64,000 nucleotides of DNA from Hericium rajendrae (GCA_033439255.1 CM065881.1:248001-312000), one strand, 5' to 3'. Counted from the first letter of the stretch, positions 10,844 through 21,399 are shown. Program-made: numbers and translations. Notes: generated by a model not told the origin, from the sequence alone.

Positions 10844-13209
10844 GGTGCCCCCCTCGAAAAAAGCGACGTCCGCGTCGCCTGAACCACCCAAACCAACTCT
10901 CAAACCCCCCTCTGAACCTCCACCTGGATCAACCCACACAACCTCCTCAACAAACCGATCCGGCTCCAACTCCTGCTCCACAGCGGGCTCTACCTCTGCA
11001 ACATGTGCTCGTACCCAGTCTTCTTGCTGAATCGCCAAAGGTGAACCAGGCTTTGGAATGAAGGCACGAAGCCTGCGGGCACTGTAAAGTCCTGTCTCGG
11101 CCCTCCCATCCAGGAATTCGATCCTGTATGAGTTGCGAAGGCGCTCCGTGACACGATAAGGATAGGACCATCGAGGTGCGAGTTTGCGGAGCGTGCTAAA
11201 GGTGGTGTCGAAATCACTACGATAAACCTGTACGAGCTGACCAGTAGAGAATATCACTTCACCTGGAAAGCGCTTCCGCAGCCGCCTATCAAAGGCGGTC
11301 TTACGACGGAGCGCGTGTGCCACAATGGCCTCATACCCGTCGAGGCGCTGCTGGGCAGCATAGGCCATGTGGATGTCTGCATCAGACGGTAGAACCTCCG
11401 AAGTGCTTGCGGAGATAGGTGTGGGCACCGTGTTAATGGCGCGGCCCAATAAGAGCTCCTTCGGTGAGAACTTTAGTGCGGGGAGAATGCGGCTATTGAG
11501 AATTTGCACGGCCCGGTCCAAATGATTCGGCCACTTCTTGGGAAGTTCGGCCCACTTGATTTTGTCATAGGCATCTTCGCCGAGACCTGGTGCCGTGAGG
11601 CGGGCAAGAACGTGAAGGAGAATTTTGTTTGTGCCTTCGACGAGCCCGTTAATCCATGGCGAGTACGTGGCCACGACTTGCGTCTTGCAGCTCCACTCGT
11701 CGCAGAAGTCGCGTACCTCCTTGCAGTCGAAGTGAGAGCCCCCGTCGGACATGAACACCTCCGCTGGGGTGTATTCAGTAAAGATCCGGCGGAGCGTGTC
11801 CACCGTTGTCTTCCCGGAACCCGAGCCTTTGATAGCCTTGACCCAAAGATGTTGGGAGAACATGTCGAGGAACAGGCCAATGTGGTCCAACTTGCCTGTG
11901 CCCACGGGCATGGACAAGTAATCGCCGACGAGCAGTTCAAACGGGTGACGACGCGTGATGGGCTCGAGGAGCGAGTTGATGTGAGGGGTTCCGAAGTTCT
12001 TGCAGTGTGAGCATTCGCGCACTGCGGCCAAGATGGAGGCATCCAGCTTGGGGCTCCAAATACGGTCCATAAGCGCAATCTTGATACTATCGCGGCCCCA
12101 ATGCCCGCTCGAGACATGTTCCTCATAAGCAAGCACTTTGGCCTCGGCCTGCGTGACGCATTCGTACTTCGTGCGAGCACGCACCGAGGTTCCACCTTTA
12201 ATCCGCCACAACTTCCCCTCCTCGATGCAATACTGCGTTGAGCGATAACGCGCGCGGCGCTTGTCGCGAACACTCGATTCTGGTGAGTCTTGTGTGAGCA
12301 ATGCATTGATGACATCTGCAAATAAAGGCTCGCCGGCGAAGCGCTCGCGGAGGGCGACGATCGCCGGTTCGTTCTCCGTGATAAGCATGAGGTCGTACGC
12401 CAGACCCGTGGAAGCCTCCCAGTCCTCGCTAACAGTCCAAGTACTGCCATCGTCGGTTGTGCGCGGCGCTCCTTCCACCTGACGGCTAAGGCCGTCAGCC
12501 ACCACATTCAGTTTGCCCGGAACATGCTTGACATCCACAATATTGAACGCAAGGATCCCATCTCGCCAGCGCGCGTGTGCCGCATTCAGCTTGTCGCTGA
12601 GCAGGACATCTCGAAGAGCCTGACAGTCAGTTTCGACAATGACGGGGAAACCCCAGATAATGTCGGAGAACTTATCGAGTGCGAATTTGAGCGCGGCGAA
12701 CTCGAGTAGGAAAGGCTTGTAATTGCGCTCCGCGGCTGATGTGCGTTTCGACGCGAAGGCGAGTGGATGCAATTTGCTGACGGTCTTGCCGCTAGGTAAC
12801 TCCGTGGTCATGCGTTGCGTCAATACGCCCGCAAAACCTTCTTGACAGCCATCCGACGTGACAACAAACGGGGTTCCGTCCCAGCGCGGTCCCCGCAGCA
12901 CTGGTTCGCTAGTAAGGGCGGCCTTGAGGCGTATGAACGCGGCCGTATGGTCCTTCGTCCAATGATCGGCCACCCGAAATGCCTGCATAGTGCGCCGGTA
13001 CGCCGACTTCGAACACGGTTCCTGCAAATCGACTTTAGCGAGTAAGTCGCGCAGCGGGCCTTCGAGCTTGGCATAATTCTTGACCAAGTCCCGAAAGTGT
13101 CCGGTAAGTCCGAGAAAGGAGACGAGATTGAGCGCATCTGGGGGCTGAGGCCAATCAACCACCGCAGTAAGCTTCGTCAAGTCTGGCATGACTCCTTGCG
13201 GCCCCACGC
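10775..13209 (-). pseudogene. Element D pol, 3' part: connection, RNase H, integrase
   Basis: The frame resumes after element A and runs to a stop inside the 3' LTR. The RNase H core is visible (VVTSDGCQEGFAGVL, the Glu in LLEFAALKFALD, VETDCQALRD). The integrase zinc-binding region has two His in EEHVSSGHWGRDS and the Cys pair in ECSHCKN. The DDE catalytic core is Asp in VGDYLSMP, Asp in MSDGGSHF and Glu in GLVEGTNK. The C-terminus is acidic and Gly-rich, and its last residues (GDADVAFFEGGTW) are the translated hairpin and polypurine tract. There is no chromodomain, unlike element E. The domain is intact but separated from its reverse transcriptase by A and B, so I call the gene broken. Confidence 0.92.
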
Positions 13210-13371
13210 TGGACTGGCCCAAGGGCTCAGCCTGAAGCTAAGGTGATGCTAGTGCAGACGATGGCTACTCTACATGAGGCAAGCCTGCTATGGACATGCT
13301 GACTAAGCCTCGGCAACCTCCGGAGCTCCTCCTAACCTCTGGGTCTAGGGAGCCCTCAGCTCCCTAGTCCA
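13210..13371 (-). repeat. Element A 3' LTR
   Basis: Sense orientation starts TGGACTAGGGAGCTGAGG and ends TTGGGCCAGTCCA. It is preceded on the sense strand by the hairpin GCGACGCGGACGTCGC and the tract GAGGGGGGCACC (13372-13410). Confidence 0.93.
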
Positions 13372-13412
13372 GGTGCCCCCCTCGAAAAAAGCGACGTCCG
13401 CGTCGCTAGAAC

Positions 13413-15386
13413 CTAAGAAACATGAACCCAACCTAGACCTCGAAGAACCCGACCCAACTCCTGAAGACGAGGATCACCCTGCCAGTCCAAAGGCAGGGCC
13501 CCAAGCTTGACCGAATGCGGAACTGACGGTGAGGATGAGACAATGACTGAGGGGCGGTTGGCGCGAAGACCAGCGGGATGTCGCCGTGTGACGATGGGCT
13601 CGGAAGTGGGAATGAACGGTCGAGGTGGGCGTGAAGTACGAGTGGGCCGTGCTTGATATCGCCGTGCACGCCGCTTTAGGGATTCGAATGGCCGTGCTGA
13701 GGTTGAGCGGAGGACCGAGAAATCACGGGGTGGAGGTGATATTAGTGGGGCAGCAGTCGTGATGGGGAGTGAAAGTGCATCATCAGCCCAAGAAAAGGAA
13801 GAAAGATGAGTATGTGCGGTGATAAAAGAGGCATTGGAGTCATTATGTGACAATGAACAGTCGTTATGGGACGTGGAAGAATTAAGAATTATCGTGGGCT
13901 TGTAAAAACGCGGATTACGCGAGGAATTGATATCGGGCGTGTGCGACGGTGGGACGTAGGGCTGCGCAGGCGTGTCGTACGCATGAATGCCGGTGATCGG
14001 TGGGTTGCGCGAGTCGATGTGGGGGGGAGGGGACTGCACCGGGGCAATTGCTTGTACACCAGCGTGAACGTGCATGACGGGAGCGAGTGCGCGGGCTGGG
14101 GCATCGGACTGAACGCCGGCGTCGACGCGCAGGGTCGCGGGGTCGAAGCGCGGGGTCGTGTTGCATGCGCAGGCGGGCGGGGAGTGACTCGGGGTGGTGC
14201 TGTCCGTCTGGACGGTCGCGTCGACGCGAGAGTGCATACTCACCTCGGTACGCGCGACGTCGAGCCCTTCTCGGTATCCCTCCCACCGTCCTTGCTCATA
14301 TCCGTCCTTCCAGGCCTGCTCCCTCTGCCTATCCTCGGTCCTCGCTTCCTTCCTCGCATCTCTCCTCGCATCTTTCCGGCCTTCCTCGCGAATTTCCTCT
14401 ACTAGGGCCTCATCGATCTCGTGGATCGACTTGGCCATGCGTGGGGTCGTGTCTGTCGACTGAACGTCGTGCGACGTTGCGAGGTTGGTTTTCCGTCGCT
14501 CGAGCTTCTGGGCGTGCTCCACGATCTGCGCTAGAAGCTCGTCGTCGATCTCGTCGAGAGAGGTGGCCCATCGCGCGGGCATGGAACGGCCAGGGTTGTC
14601 GCAGGTGGTCGTGAGCTCGAAATCGAGCGAGGGACTCGTTAAGTACAAGTCCGGGGGGCCAATGCACGCGATAGCGGTCGCGAGATCCGCGGCTGCGTCT
14701 GCTGTGGTAGCTGGGGCAGAGCATGCGGGGACGGGTGTGTGTGGTGCGGTGCGGGCGTTCGCCGTGGGTGCGCGTAGGTCGCGTGCGGTCACGGCACGCG
14801 TGCGCGATGCAGAAGGGGCGGGGATGCGTACCGAGGGTGGGTCTCCGCCGTGTGCGTCGCTCACAGTGCGCTCGTCCTCCGTACGCGGCCCAGGACCTCT
14901 CGTCGACTCATTCTCCGCGGCGCTGGGGCGTATGGTACGGTCGGGCGGTGTACGCGAGTCGTCCGGGGTTGCTGTGTGCGAGTGGGACGCAGGACGGGTG
15001 GTGGGACGCTCTGGGTGAGCGGTCGCGCTGCGGACCTCTCGCGTTTCGCGTTTGGTGGCTGTGGGCGGGGCTTCTGGCTCGTGTGCACTCGTGAATGGCG
15101 GTGCGAGGTTGCTGGGTGATGTGGGCGCGGTGTTCGGGCTCGCGGACGCGGTATGGGACGTGAGGGAGGGAGTGCGAAGTACGAGACACGCGTTCTGCGC
15201 GTGCACGTCACGCGGCTGCTGTGTAAGCGCTGGCGCTGGCTCGTTCGCGGTGTTTGTGCCTGGCGTGTCGACGGGGGTGACGGTGGCGACGAGCGGGTGC
15301 CCGATATTCGCGGTTGTGGGCAGTGGAGGTGCTGCTCTTGCTGCTGCTCTCCAAGCAGCTTTGGCTGCGCGCTTGTTTTTGCCCAT
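13413..15386 (-). CDS. Element A protein: EID helix, GX3 array, VQTD motifs, conserved C-terminus
   Basis: The frame is open up to 15533. The ATG at 15386 (MGKNKRAAKAAW, 657 aa) is preferred because element B starts with the same context (TTACCCGATATGGGCAA) and MGKKRSAA. Order: basic N-terminus; about 200 aa rich in Pro/Thr/Ala; ADLATAIACIGPP; helix SLDEIDDELLAQI and a second SIHEIDEALVEEI; a Lys/Arg/Asp/Glu stretch; a short GX3 array (DGYEQGRWEGYREGLDVA); then VQTDS, VQSDA and VQAIA; low-complexity sequence; and a conserved C-terminal block FSWADDA, PPRDFSVLR, SLKRRARR, LDWQGDPRLQELGRVLRGLG. Only one GX3 array is present, compared with two in B and C. There is no zinc knuckle or protease. 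A gag-like structural role is inference. Confidence 0.8.
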   Translation of the reverse strand: MGKNKRAAKAAWRAAARAAPPLPTTANIGHPLVATVTPVDTPGTNTANEPAPALTQQPRDVHAQNACLVLRTPSLTSHTASASPNTAPTSPSNLAPPFTSAHEPEAPPTATKRETREVRSATAHPERPTTRPASHSHTATPDDSRTPPDRTIRPSAAENESTRGPGPRTEDERTVSDAHGGDPPSVRIPAPSASRTRAVTARDLRAPTANARTAPHTPVPACSAPATTADAAADLATAIACIGPPDLYLTSPSLDFELTTTCDNPGRSMPARWATSLDEIDDELLAQIVEHAQKLERRKTNLATSHDVQSTDTTPRMAKSIHEIDEALVEEIREEGRKDARRDARKEARTEDRQREQAWKDGYEQGRWEGYREGLDVARTEVSMHSRVDATVQTDSTTPSHSPPACACNTTPRFDPATLRVDAGVQSDAPARALAPVMHVHAGVQAIAPVQSPPPHIDSRNPPITGIHAYDTPAQPYVPPSHTPDINSSRNPRFYKPTIILNSSTSHNDCSLSHNDSNASFITAHTHLSSFSWADDALSLPITTAAPLISPPPRDFSVLRSTSARPFESLKRRARRYQARPTRTSRPPRPFIPTSEPIVTRRHPAGLRANRPSVIVSSSPSVPHSVKLGALPLDWQGDPRLQELGRVLRGLGWVHVS

Positions 15387-15634
15387 ATCGGGTAATCGAC
15401 GCGTGTGGTGTCGAAATCGGGTGCGAGTGGGCGAAAACGGTGCACTGGCGTCGAAATACGAGCGCGGGGGACACTTGACGATGGCGCTGGGATACGCGAG
15501 ACACGGGAGAGACACGGGAGCGTGTGAGAGCACGAGAACGAGCGGAACACGGGGCGCGAGGATGAAACACGAGGCGCGAGAGACGAAAAAGCCACGAAAA
15601 AGGCAGGAAAAAGCCTGAAAAAGACAGAACGACT

Positions 15635-15656
15635 CGACTCAATGTGCTGTGAGTCG
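15635..15656. other. Element A leader hairpin
   Basis: CGACTCA and TGAGTCG (7 bp each) enclose an 8-nt loop, just downstream of the 5' LTR in sense orientation. Elements D and B have hairpins at the same place with different but still complementary stems. Confidence 0.65.
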
Positions 15657-15678
15657 AATCACACTCTCATCACCATGA

Positions 15679-15840
15679 TGGACTGGCCCAAGGGCTCAGC
15701 CTGAAGCTAAGGTGATGCTAGTGCAGACGATGGCTACTCTACATGAGGCAAGCCTGCTATGGACATGCTGACTAAGCCTCGGCAACCTCCGGAGCTCCTC
15801 CTAACCTCTGGGTCTAGGGAGCCCTCAGCTCCCTAGTCCA
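15679..15840 (-). repeat. Element A 5' LTR
   Basis: It is the same as the copy at 13210-13371 by eye. It is followed on the sense strand by TCATGGTGATGAGAGTGTGA, the presumed primer-binding region shared with D. Confidence 0.93.
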
Positions 15841-15916
15841 ACGTGAGCACCAGCAAACACGGCCTCCGACATAAAGAAAGCAGACTTGCTCGCAGAGAGA
15901 GACAAGTTGCGCTCGC
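15841..15916 (-). pseudogene. Element D pol, middle fragment between A and B
   Basis: This 76-bp island is D sequence left between the two inserts. Its minus-strand reading continues the frame on both sides once one duplication copy is dropped at each junction. It encodes the reverse transcriptase segment SLSASKSAFFMSEAVFAG, the usual stretch after the YxDD-like motif that leads into the connection domain. Confidence 0.85.
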
Positions 15917-16067
15917 TGGACTAGGGAGCCGAGGGCTTCCTGCATCCAGAGGTTCGGAGGTTGCCGTGGCTTAGTCAGCATGTCCTTAGATAGAGTCTGC
16001 CTCCTGTACATAGTCGGCATCCTACTATCATCACCTTGGGCTTAGCTCTTGCCCTTGGGCCACTCCA
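15917..16067 (+). repeat. Element B 5' LTR
   Basis: Starts TGGACTAGGGAGCCGAGG and ends TTGGGCCACTCCA. The next bases, TCTTGATGATGAGAGTGTGA, align with the presumed primer-binding region of A and D. Confidence 0.94.
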
Positions 16068-16089
16068 TCTTGATGATGAGAGTGTGATT

Positions 16090-16116
16090 CGACCCACCAC
16101 AGCTTTGGGTTGAATC
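16090..16116. other. Element B leader hairpin
   Basis: TTCGACCCA pairs with TGGGTTGAA (one G-U pair) around an 8-9-nt loop. The position is equivalent to the hairpins of A and D. Downstream, 16160-16270 holds repeats of the word TCTCGTG that also occur in the D and A leaders. Confidence 0.6.
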
Positions 16117-16344
16117 ATCTCTGTCTTTTCTGCCTTTTTTCGGCTTTTTCGCATCATTTTCGTTGTCTCGCGCGCGCCTCGTGTCCCGTTCTCGCGCCCC
16201 GTATTGCGCTCGTCTCTCGTGCCAACCCCGTGTTTCTCGTGTCCACCCCGTGTCTCTCGTGTCCTAGGCCATCGTCAAGTGTCCCCCGTGCTCGTAGTTT
16301 AACACTCGCACCCGCGTTCAACACCGTTCGCGCAATTACCCGAT

Positions 16345-18465
16345 ATGGGCAAGAAGCGCTCAGCCGCGCGCCGAGCTGCAGCAACAACAGCACCAGCAGC
16401 ATCAGCTCCTACCGCGATCCCCGCGATCCCATCCGACACGCATGCCGCCCTTGTCGACACGCCACCCGCATCAGCCGTGAGGGAATCCCCCACGAACACG
16501 CAGCAACCGCGCATTAGCCACGAGGTAGACGCGATTCGCGCGCCTCGTGCAGCGTCCCCCGCGCATCTCCCCGTCGAGACCACGCTCGCTCACGAGCCAG
16601 CAAGTGCCGATGCGCCAGCAGCTATACCCGTCGCCATAGCAACGCCCCAACTGCGCGCAGCCCGCGCGCTCGACTCGTGCCCCGAGCAGTCAGACTCCCC
16701 GCCCGCGTTAACCACGCATGCCAGCACGTCGAGCGGCGTTTCTGCCAACGCCCCACAGCAATCGCGTGTCAGCAACCGCACTGACACGCTTATCGCACCG
16801 CAGGACTCCATCCCCGCGCTATTCGCCCCCGCAGCAGCAGCAGCCGCGGATCTCGCGACTGCTATCAATACTGCGGGCCCGCCGACCGTCTTCCTCACGT
16901 GTCCCACGCGCACCGAGGTTTTCAGCCACGGACTCGACCCGATCGCACCGCGCACCTGCCCCGCCACATCGATCGAGGAGATCGACGAGGAGCTCCTCGA
17001 CAATATCATCGAGGACGCGCAGAACACGATGCAAATAGAAGCGCGCCGCGAGGTTCGACTGAAGGCTCTCGAGGAGGGCCGGAAGCGAGGCTGGAAGGAG
17101 GGATTTGAGGAAGGCGAGAAGCTCGCGAGGAGAGAAGCGAGCCATGAGGTGCGGCAGCGGGAGCAGGGATGGCAAGACGGGTATGAGGTAGGGAGATGGG
17201 ACGGGTACCGCGAAGGGCTCGAGGCAGCACGTACCGAGGTGAGCACCCACTCTCGCATCGACGCTACCGTCCAGGCGGACGTCGCTGCGCCTCCGTTTCC
17301 CCCTCCCATCGACAAGATTCGCGCAACCCCGCACGCCAGTGCCGATGTCCAGACGGACGACCACACCCCGACGCTCTCTCCGCCCACGTCCGCATGCACA
17401 ACGACCCCGCGCGTTGATGCTGGCGTTCAGTCCGACGCCCCAATCCGCGCACTCGCTCCCACCTCGCGCATACACGTTGATGTGCAAGCCGACGTCTCCA
17501 TGCCTCCACGTTCCATTCCCATCGCCGCGACCTCGCACATCAACGCCGCCGCCCAGACCGACGACCTCACCCCCACGCGTGCGATCAAGCACACCGACAC
17601 CGGCGTGCAGTCCGACGCTCCGCCACTCCCGATTCCCTCGCATGTCGACTCGCAACCTCCAATCTCCGCCGACGCGAATTATACGACCTCGCGCATCAGC
17701 GCAGCTGCCCAGACCGACGACTTCACCCCCATGCACGCGACCGAGTACACCGACGCCGGCGTTCAAGCCACAGACCCACCCCCACCATCTCCGTCCGACG
17801 ACACGCACTCCCCGCATCCGCGCGTCCAAGTCAGCACGCAGACGGACACGTCACACGCCTGTACGCTCTCTCGTGCGCAAACCGTGCATGAGATCGACCA
17901 CGATCTCTTGCACGAGATCATCGCGACCGCGAGCGCAAGGGGCGAGACTGCAGGAATGAAGAACGGAAAATACGTAGGCTTTCAAGACGGGATGGAAGCA
18001 GGGTGGAAGTCCGGAACGAAGGAAGGCCTTGAGGAAGGTTATCGTGAGGGTAAATGGAGTGGTATTACGGAAGGCCGCGAGCAATATCGACTCGAGGTGA
18101 GTCGCGTTCCGCGCGCCGTTGCCGCCGTTCAAACGGACCATGTCCCGTTGCCCACCCACAACGACTCTATGACGCAAGCGGTCCCGCCTGCTATCGCACA
18201 ACATACCAATACCCGACAATGTACAATCGTTTCACCACCCGTTGGCACTGTCAATACGCCATCCGACTCCTTTACAGCTTCTTCTAATGGTCTTTCCATG
18301 TCAAATAATGATTATCAATGCTTTTCATGGGCCGACGATGCATCTGCACTACCTGTTTCTAAGGCCGTACCACTTGTCTGTCGCATGCCTCGCGATTTTT
18401 CAGTACTTCGCACGGGTTCCGCGCGGCCGTTCGATTCCCTAAAGCGACGTGCACGGCGATCTCAA
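16345..18465 (+). pseudogene. Element B protein, N-terminal part (interrupted by F1)
   Basis: The frame starts MGKKRSAARRAAA and is open until F1 cuts it after SLKRRARRSQ. Features in order: Pro/Ala/Thr-rich N-terminus; ADLATAI; helix SIEEIDEELLDNI; GX3 array 1 with glycines every fourth residue in EEGRKRGWKEGFEEGE and QGWQDGYEVGRWDGYREG. Ten VQTD-like motifs follow (about 17260-18140: VQAD, VQTD, VQSD, VQAD, AQTD, VQSD, AQTD, VQAT, TQTD, VQTD). Then come helix TVHEIDHDLLHEI and GX3 array 2 with twelve glycines at strict 4-residue spacing (about 17938-18074). Last is the C-terminal domain start FSWADDA. The C-terminal 80 codons lie beyond F1 at 21106. The insertion adds ten foreign residues and a stop. 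Confidence 0.85.
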
Positions 18466-18559
18466 CATCTGAGAAAAGGACCAGTGGTATATGGCACTAT
18501 GTAGCTTATATAGCTCTGATAGGGCCATAGGAGTCCTCTTTTCTACATAGCTACTCCAT

Positions 18560-18720
18560 AGTAGTGAGGTAATCTATATAGAGCTATCATAGCTATCATA
18601 GCTATCATAGTATAGAGTATAAGCTATCATAGCTATCATAGCTGCTATAGCATATAACAGCTATCATAGCTATGTCAGCTATGTGATATATCTCTATTAT
18701 CATACTATGTCTAGCTAGTA
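18560..18720. repeat. F1 subterminal ATAGCTAT repeats
   Basis: The palindromic octamer ATAGCTAT and the unit AGCTATCAT recur in imperfect tandem here, and again in the other arm at about 20900-21060. Subterminal repeats of this kind are commonly transposase-binding sites in TIR elements; that role is inference. Confidence 0.6.
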
Positions 18721-18949
18721 AGGCTGCTATCTAATCTATATCAGCTCTGCCTTGTATGCTGCTTAAGAGTGTTAAAAGTTTATTAAAATATTAAAATATA
18801 TTATAAATTTCAATCTTGTTACTTTTAAAACATTCAAAACATCGAAATTTTAAATAGCATTATATTTCAAACAATATTTAATTACAACACATTTGGTTCA
18901 AAGCTACAAGCATTACTACACATCTATGATAAACTCCAAAGACCAACAC

Positions 18950-19030
18950 TTCAAGATAAGATAAGATGAGATACAAATATAAGATAAGATACAACAAAGA
19001 TAAAGAATAGACAAAAGATAAGATAAGACT
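18950..19030. repeat. F1 GATAAG array
   Basis: AGATAAGATAAGATGAGATAC and similar words recur, so many consensus GATA-factor sites (HGATAR) lie within about 80 bp. A longer version is present in F2. Confidence 0.6.
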
Positions 19031-19763
19031 TACTTTATAGATAAGAAAAAGCAAAAATAATCTAAAAGGCAAAGTCAACAAATTAGTATATAAGATACAA
19101 ATATAGAAAGATATAAGACTTACTTAAGATAATAAAAGCGAAAATGTAAAACTCTACAAAGAACAGTAGGGTTAGTGAACAACGAAACAATATAGCAACA
19201 ACATAATAGCTTACCGAACATCAGAGACTTGAAGCAGAAGAAGAGAGAGCGCGGAAAGACGAGGGATGGTAGTGGTAAGGAAGAGAGAGAGACAGCGCGT
19301 CGCACACGCCTTATATAGACGTGGCGAGCGGAGCGCCAAATGTAGCTGCCGAGACCGGGCCGGGCAGTGCCGAGCACTTGCGTCAGAGGCTAAGTGCCAG
19401 ATTTCCCTAAGTTCTGTTCATTGTCCAGTAGCTTATATTAGCTTAGTTAGATATTCACCTCATATAGTTCAATGTAATAGATGAATCATAGCTGTTCCCT
19501 TTTTTTCAGAATTTAACGTGTTTTATTTGATTTACTACGCTCGAAACATTCGAACTCGTGCGCGTTCGGTAGCTGAAGCACCGAAGGCGCGTCAAAGTTC
19601 GACGTCGTCTCTTACCACCACACTCCTCTCCCTCTCTCGTCGTTCCTCCGCCGTTCCACTTCCCACTAACTCGTCGGATCGAACGCAGGAGGATCTCGAT
19701 AGGGTGTAGAAGGGTAAAGGTAAGTATAGCTAAACTTCTTATTCATATTGTTCGTACTAATAA

Positions 19764-19801
19764 AGAGAGTATCGCTCGCTCTTGAACGAGCGATACTCTC
19801 T
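19764..19801. other. F1 hairpin directly after an intron acceptor
   Basis: AGAGAGTATCGCTCG and its exact complement CGAGCGATACTCTCT enclose 8 nt. Immediately upstream on the plus strand is an intron-like block: donor GTAAGT near 19720, branch site TACTAAT at about 19755, acceptor AAAG. F2 has the same hairpin and intron arrangement. Confidence 0.75.
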
Positions 19802-21105
19802 CGTTCTTTTACCTCCGCGACGCCTCACTCCCCGAACCCCATCGACCTTCCCCGTCACCTTCTTTCCGCCACGTCGCCAGCGCCCCGCCTGCTTCTCGAA
19901 CACGCCGGCAGCCTCGACTCCCTGCGCGTCACCAACGGCCGCGCACGAAACCGATCGCGTGCCCGCAAGCTCGACAACTCGCGCTTCGGCCCCCCACGCC
20001 CTCGCTCACGCCCCCGAGCCTGCACTTACCCCATCCGCCGACGATGGCGCCCGCATCCGCGTCGGCGTCGTCGTGCCTCGTTGCCGTGGCAACGGGCGCG
20101 ACACGTCGTTCGCTCGGCCTCCCGCGCCCTCGCATCCCCTCAACAACCGCCCGCACGTCCTCAACAGGTTCGTGCGGGTCCACTTCGCCGTCGACAATGC
20201 CCTCGCGGCCACGACACTTAGCTGTGCGCACACGGCCACGCACGGTGGCAAGCCCGCGCGGTCTGAGCTGCGCGAGCAAGGCCAAGCAAGACCGTGCCGA
20301 CTCGCGACGCGGCCAGCACGATCCGCGACATCCCGCCCCGCTCCGCGCACGACCTGTGCGCCGACGCCATGTCCCGCACACGGCCGCCTCACCCCATGCA
20401 CGCGCATACAGCCAGGCACGGCCGCGCCAGCTCGCGCGCGGCCACGCACGACCCGCGCACGCCGCCCGCCTCGGCATGGCCCGTGCGCCGACATCCCGCC
20501 CCGCACACGGCCCCCGCATGACCATCTCGTCCCGCGCGTGAGCAAGGCCACGCACGGTCTGCGACACCCCGTCCCGCCCCGCGCATGATCTGTGCGCTGA
20601 CACTATGCGCATGCCCCGGACCGCGTGCCCATGCCCGACTGCCTGCGACAGCTATCTGCGCTGCGCATATCCCGACGTGGCATCCATGCTGGTGCGGTGA
20701 CGCATGCACTGCCGTGTTGTTACCGTGTGGGGGTACGGGCCCGTTTGGGTCCTTTTTCTACTAGTCAATCAGTGTTATATCTTGTAGTTGCCTTGCCTGT
20801 AGTAGTCTCCACATGAATATAAGATTTTTTTGACTTAATGTCTTGACTGCCTATCTGATTATGATAGTGGTTATAGCCATCATAGTATCTATAGTTTCCC
20901 TAAGCAAGTATGATAGCTCTATGTATGTGACACCTCTGGCTATGGAGGCTATGGCACACTATGTATGTGACACCCCTGGCTATAAAGGCTATGATAGCAC
21001 CCATAGCACTCCATAGCTATGCTATCCAACCTCATAGCACCTATAGCTCCCTCATAGCATACATAATGGGACTTGCTGCTATATAAATTTCTGTTTTCTC
21101 AGATG

Positions 21106-21353
21106 AAGCACAGCCCACTCGTCCTTCATGTCCACCCCGACCATTCATTCACTCTTCCGAGCCCGTTGTCACACGGCGACATCCCGCTGGTCTTCGCGCG
21201 GATCGTCCCTTGGTCGTCATCTCATCCTCACTGTTGGTTCCGAATTCGGTCAAGCTCGAGGCCCTGCCTTTGGACTGGCAGGGTGATCCTCGTCTTCAGG
21301 AGTTGGGTCGAGTGCTTCGAGGTTTGGGTTGGGTTCATTCTTCAGGTTCTTAG
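21106..21353 (+). pseudogene. Element B protein, C-terminal part (after F1)
   Basis: The frame continues from 18465 once F1 and one AA are removed. It encodes RRHPAGLRADRP, then LDWQGDPRLQELGRVLRGLG, and stops TAG at 21351-21353. The block matches the C-termini of elements A and C closely, which is what identifies it. Confidence 0.85.
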
Positions 21354-21399
21354 GTTGTTCACCTGCGACGCGGACGTCGCCTTTTTCGAGGGGGGCACC

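Larger units (their letters stand above)
13210..15840 (-). mobile_element. Element A: non-autonomous short-LTR element encoding a GX3/VQTD protein
   Basis: A is 2631 bp with two 162-bp LTRs, identical by eye (13210-13371 and 15679-15840). Flanks are ACGC (13206-13209) and ACGT (15841-15844), a 4-bp duplication with one transition. Removing A with one copy joins D pol in frame. A has no protease, reverse transcriptase or integrase, only one ORF. Its LTR ends, leader and polypurine-tract module match those of B, C and D. Confidence 0.93.
18466..21105. mobile_element. Element F1: 2.6-kb TIR element
   Basis: The ends are perfect 12-bp inverted repeats CATCTGAGAAAA and TTTTCTCAGATG, flanked by a 2-bp duplication AA (18464-18465, 21106-21107). 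Excision with one AA copy gives the uninterrupted B frame seen in A and C. Both termini are followed by arrays of ATAGCTAT-like words. The centre has a GATAAG array, a TATA box on the minus strand (about 19311-19318), a spliced-looking plus-strand unit and a C-rich right arm (19850-20740). It has no transposase. F2 has the same plan and near-identical first 20 bp. Confidence 0.88.

Noticed and set aside
13209-13222. D pol starting at its own ATG (MGQSSVGPQG)
   Set aside because: Those first residues come from element A's LTR; the frame really continues from the 15841-15916 island.
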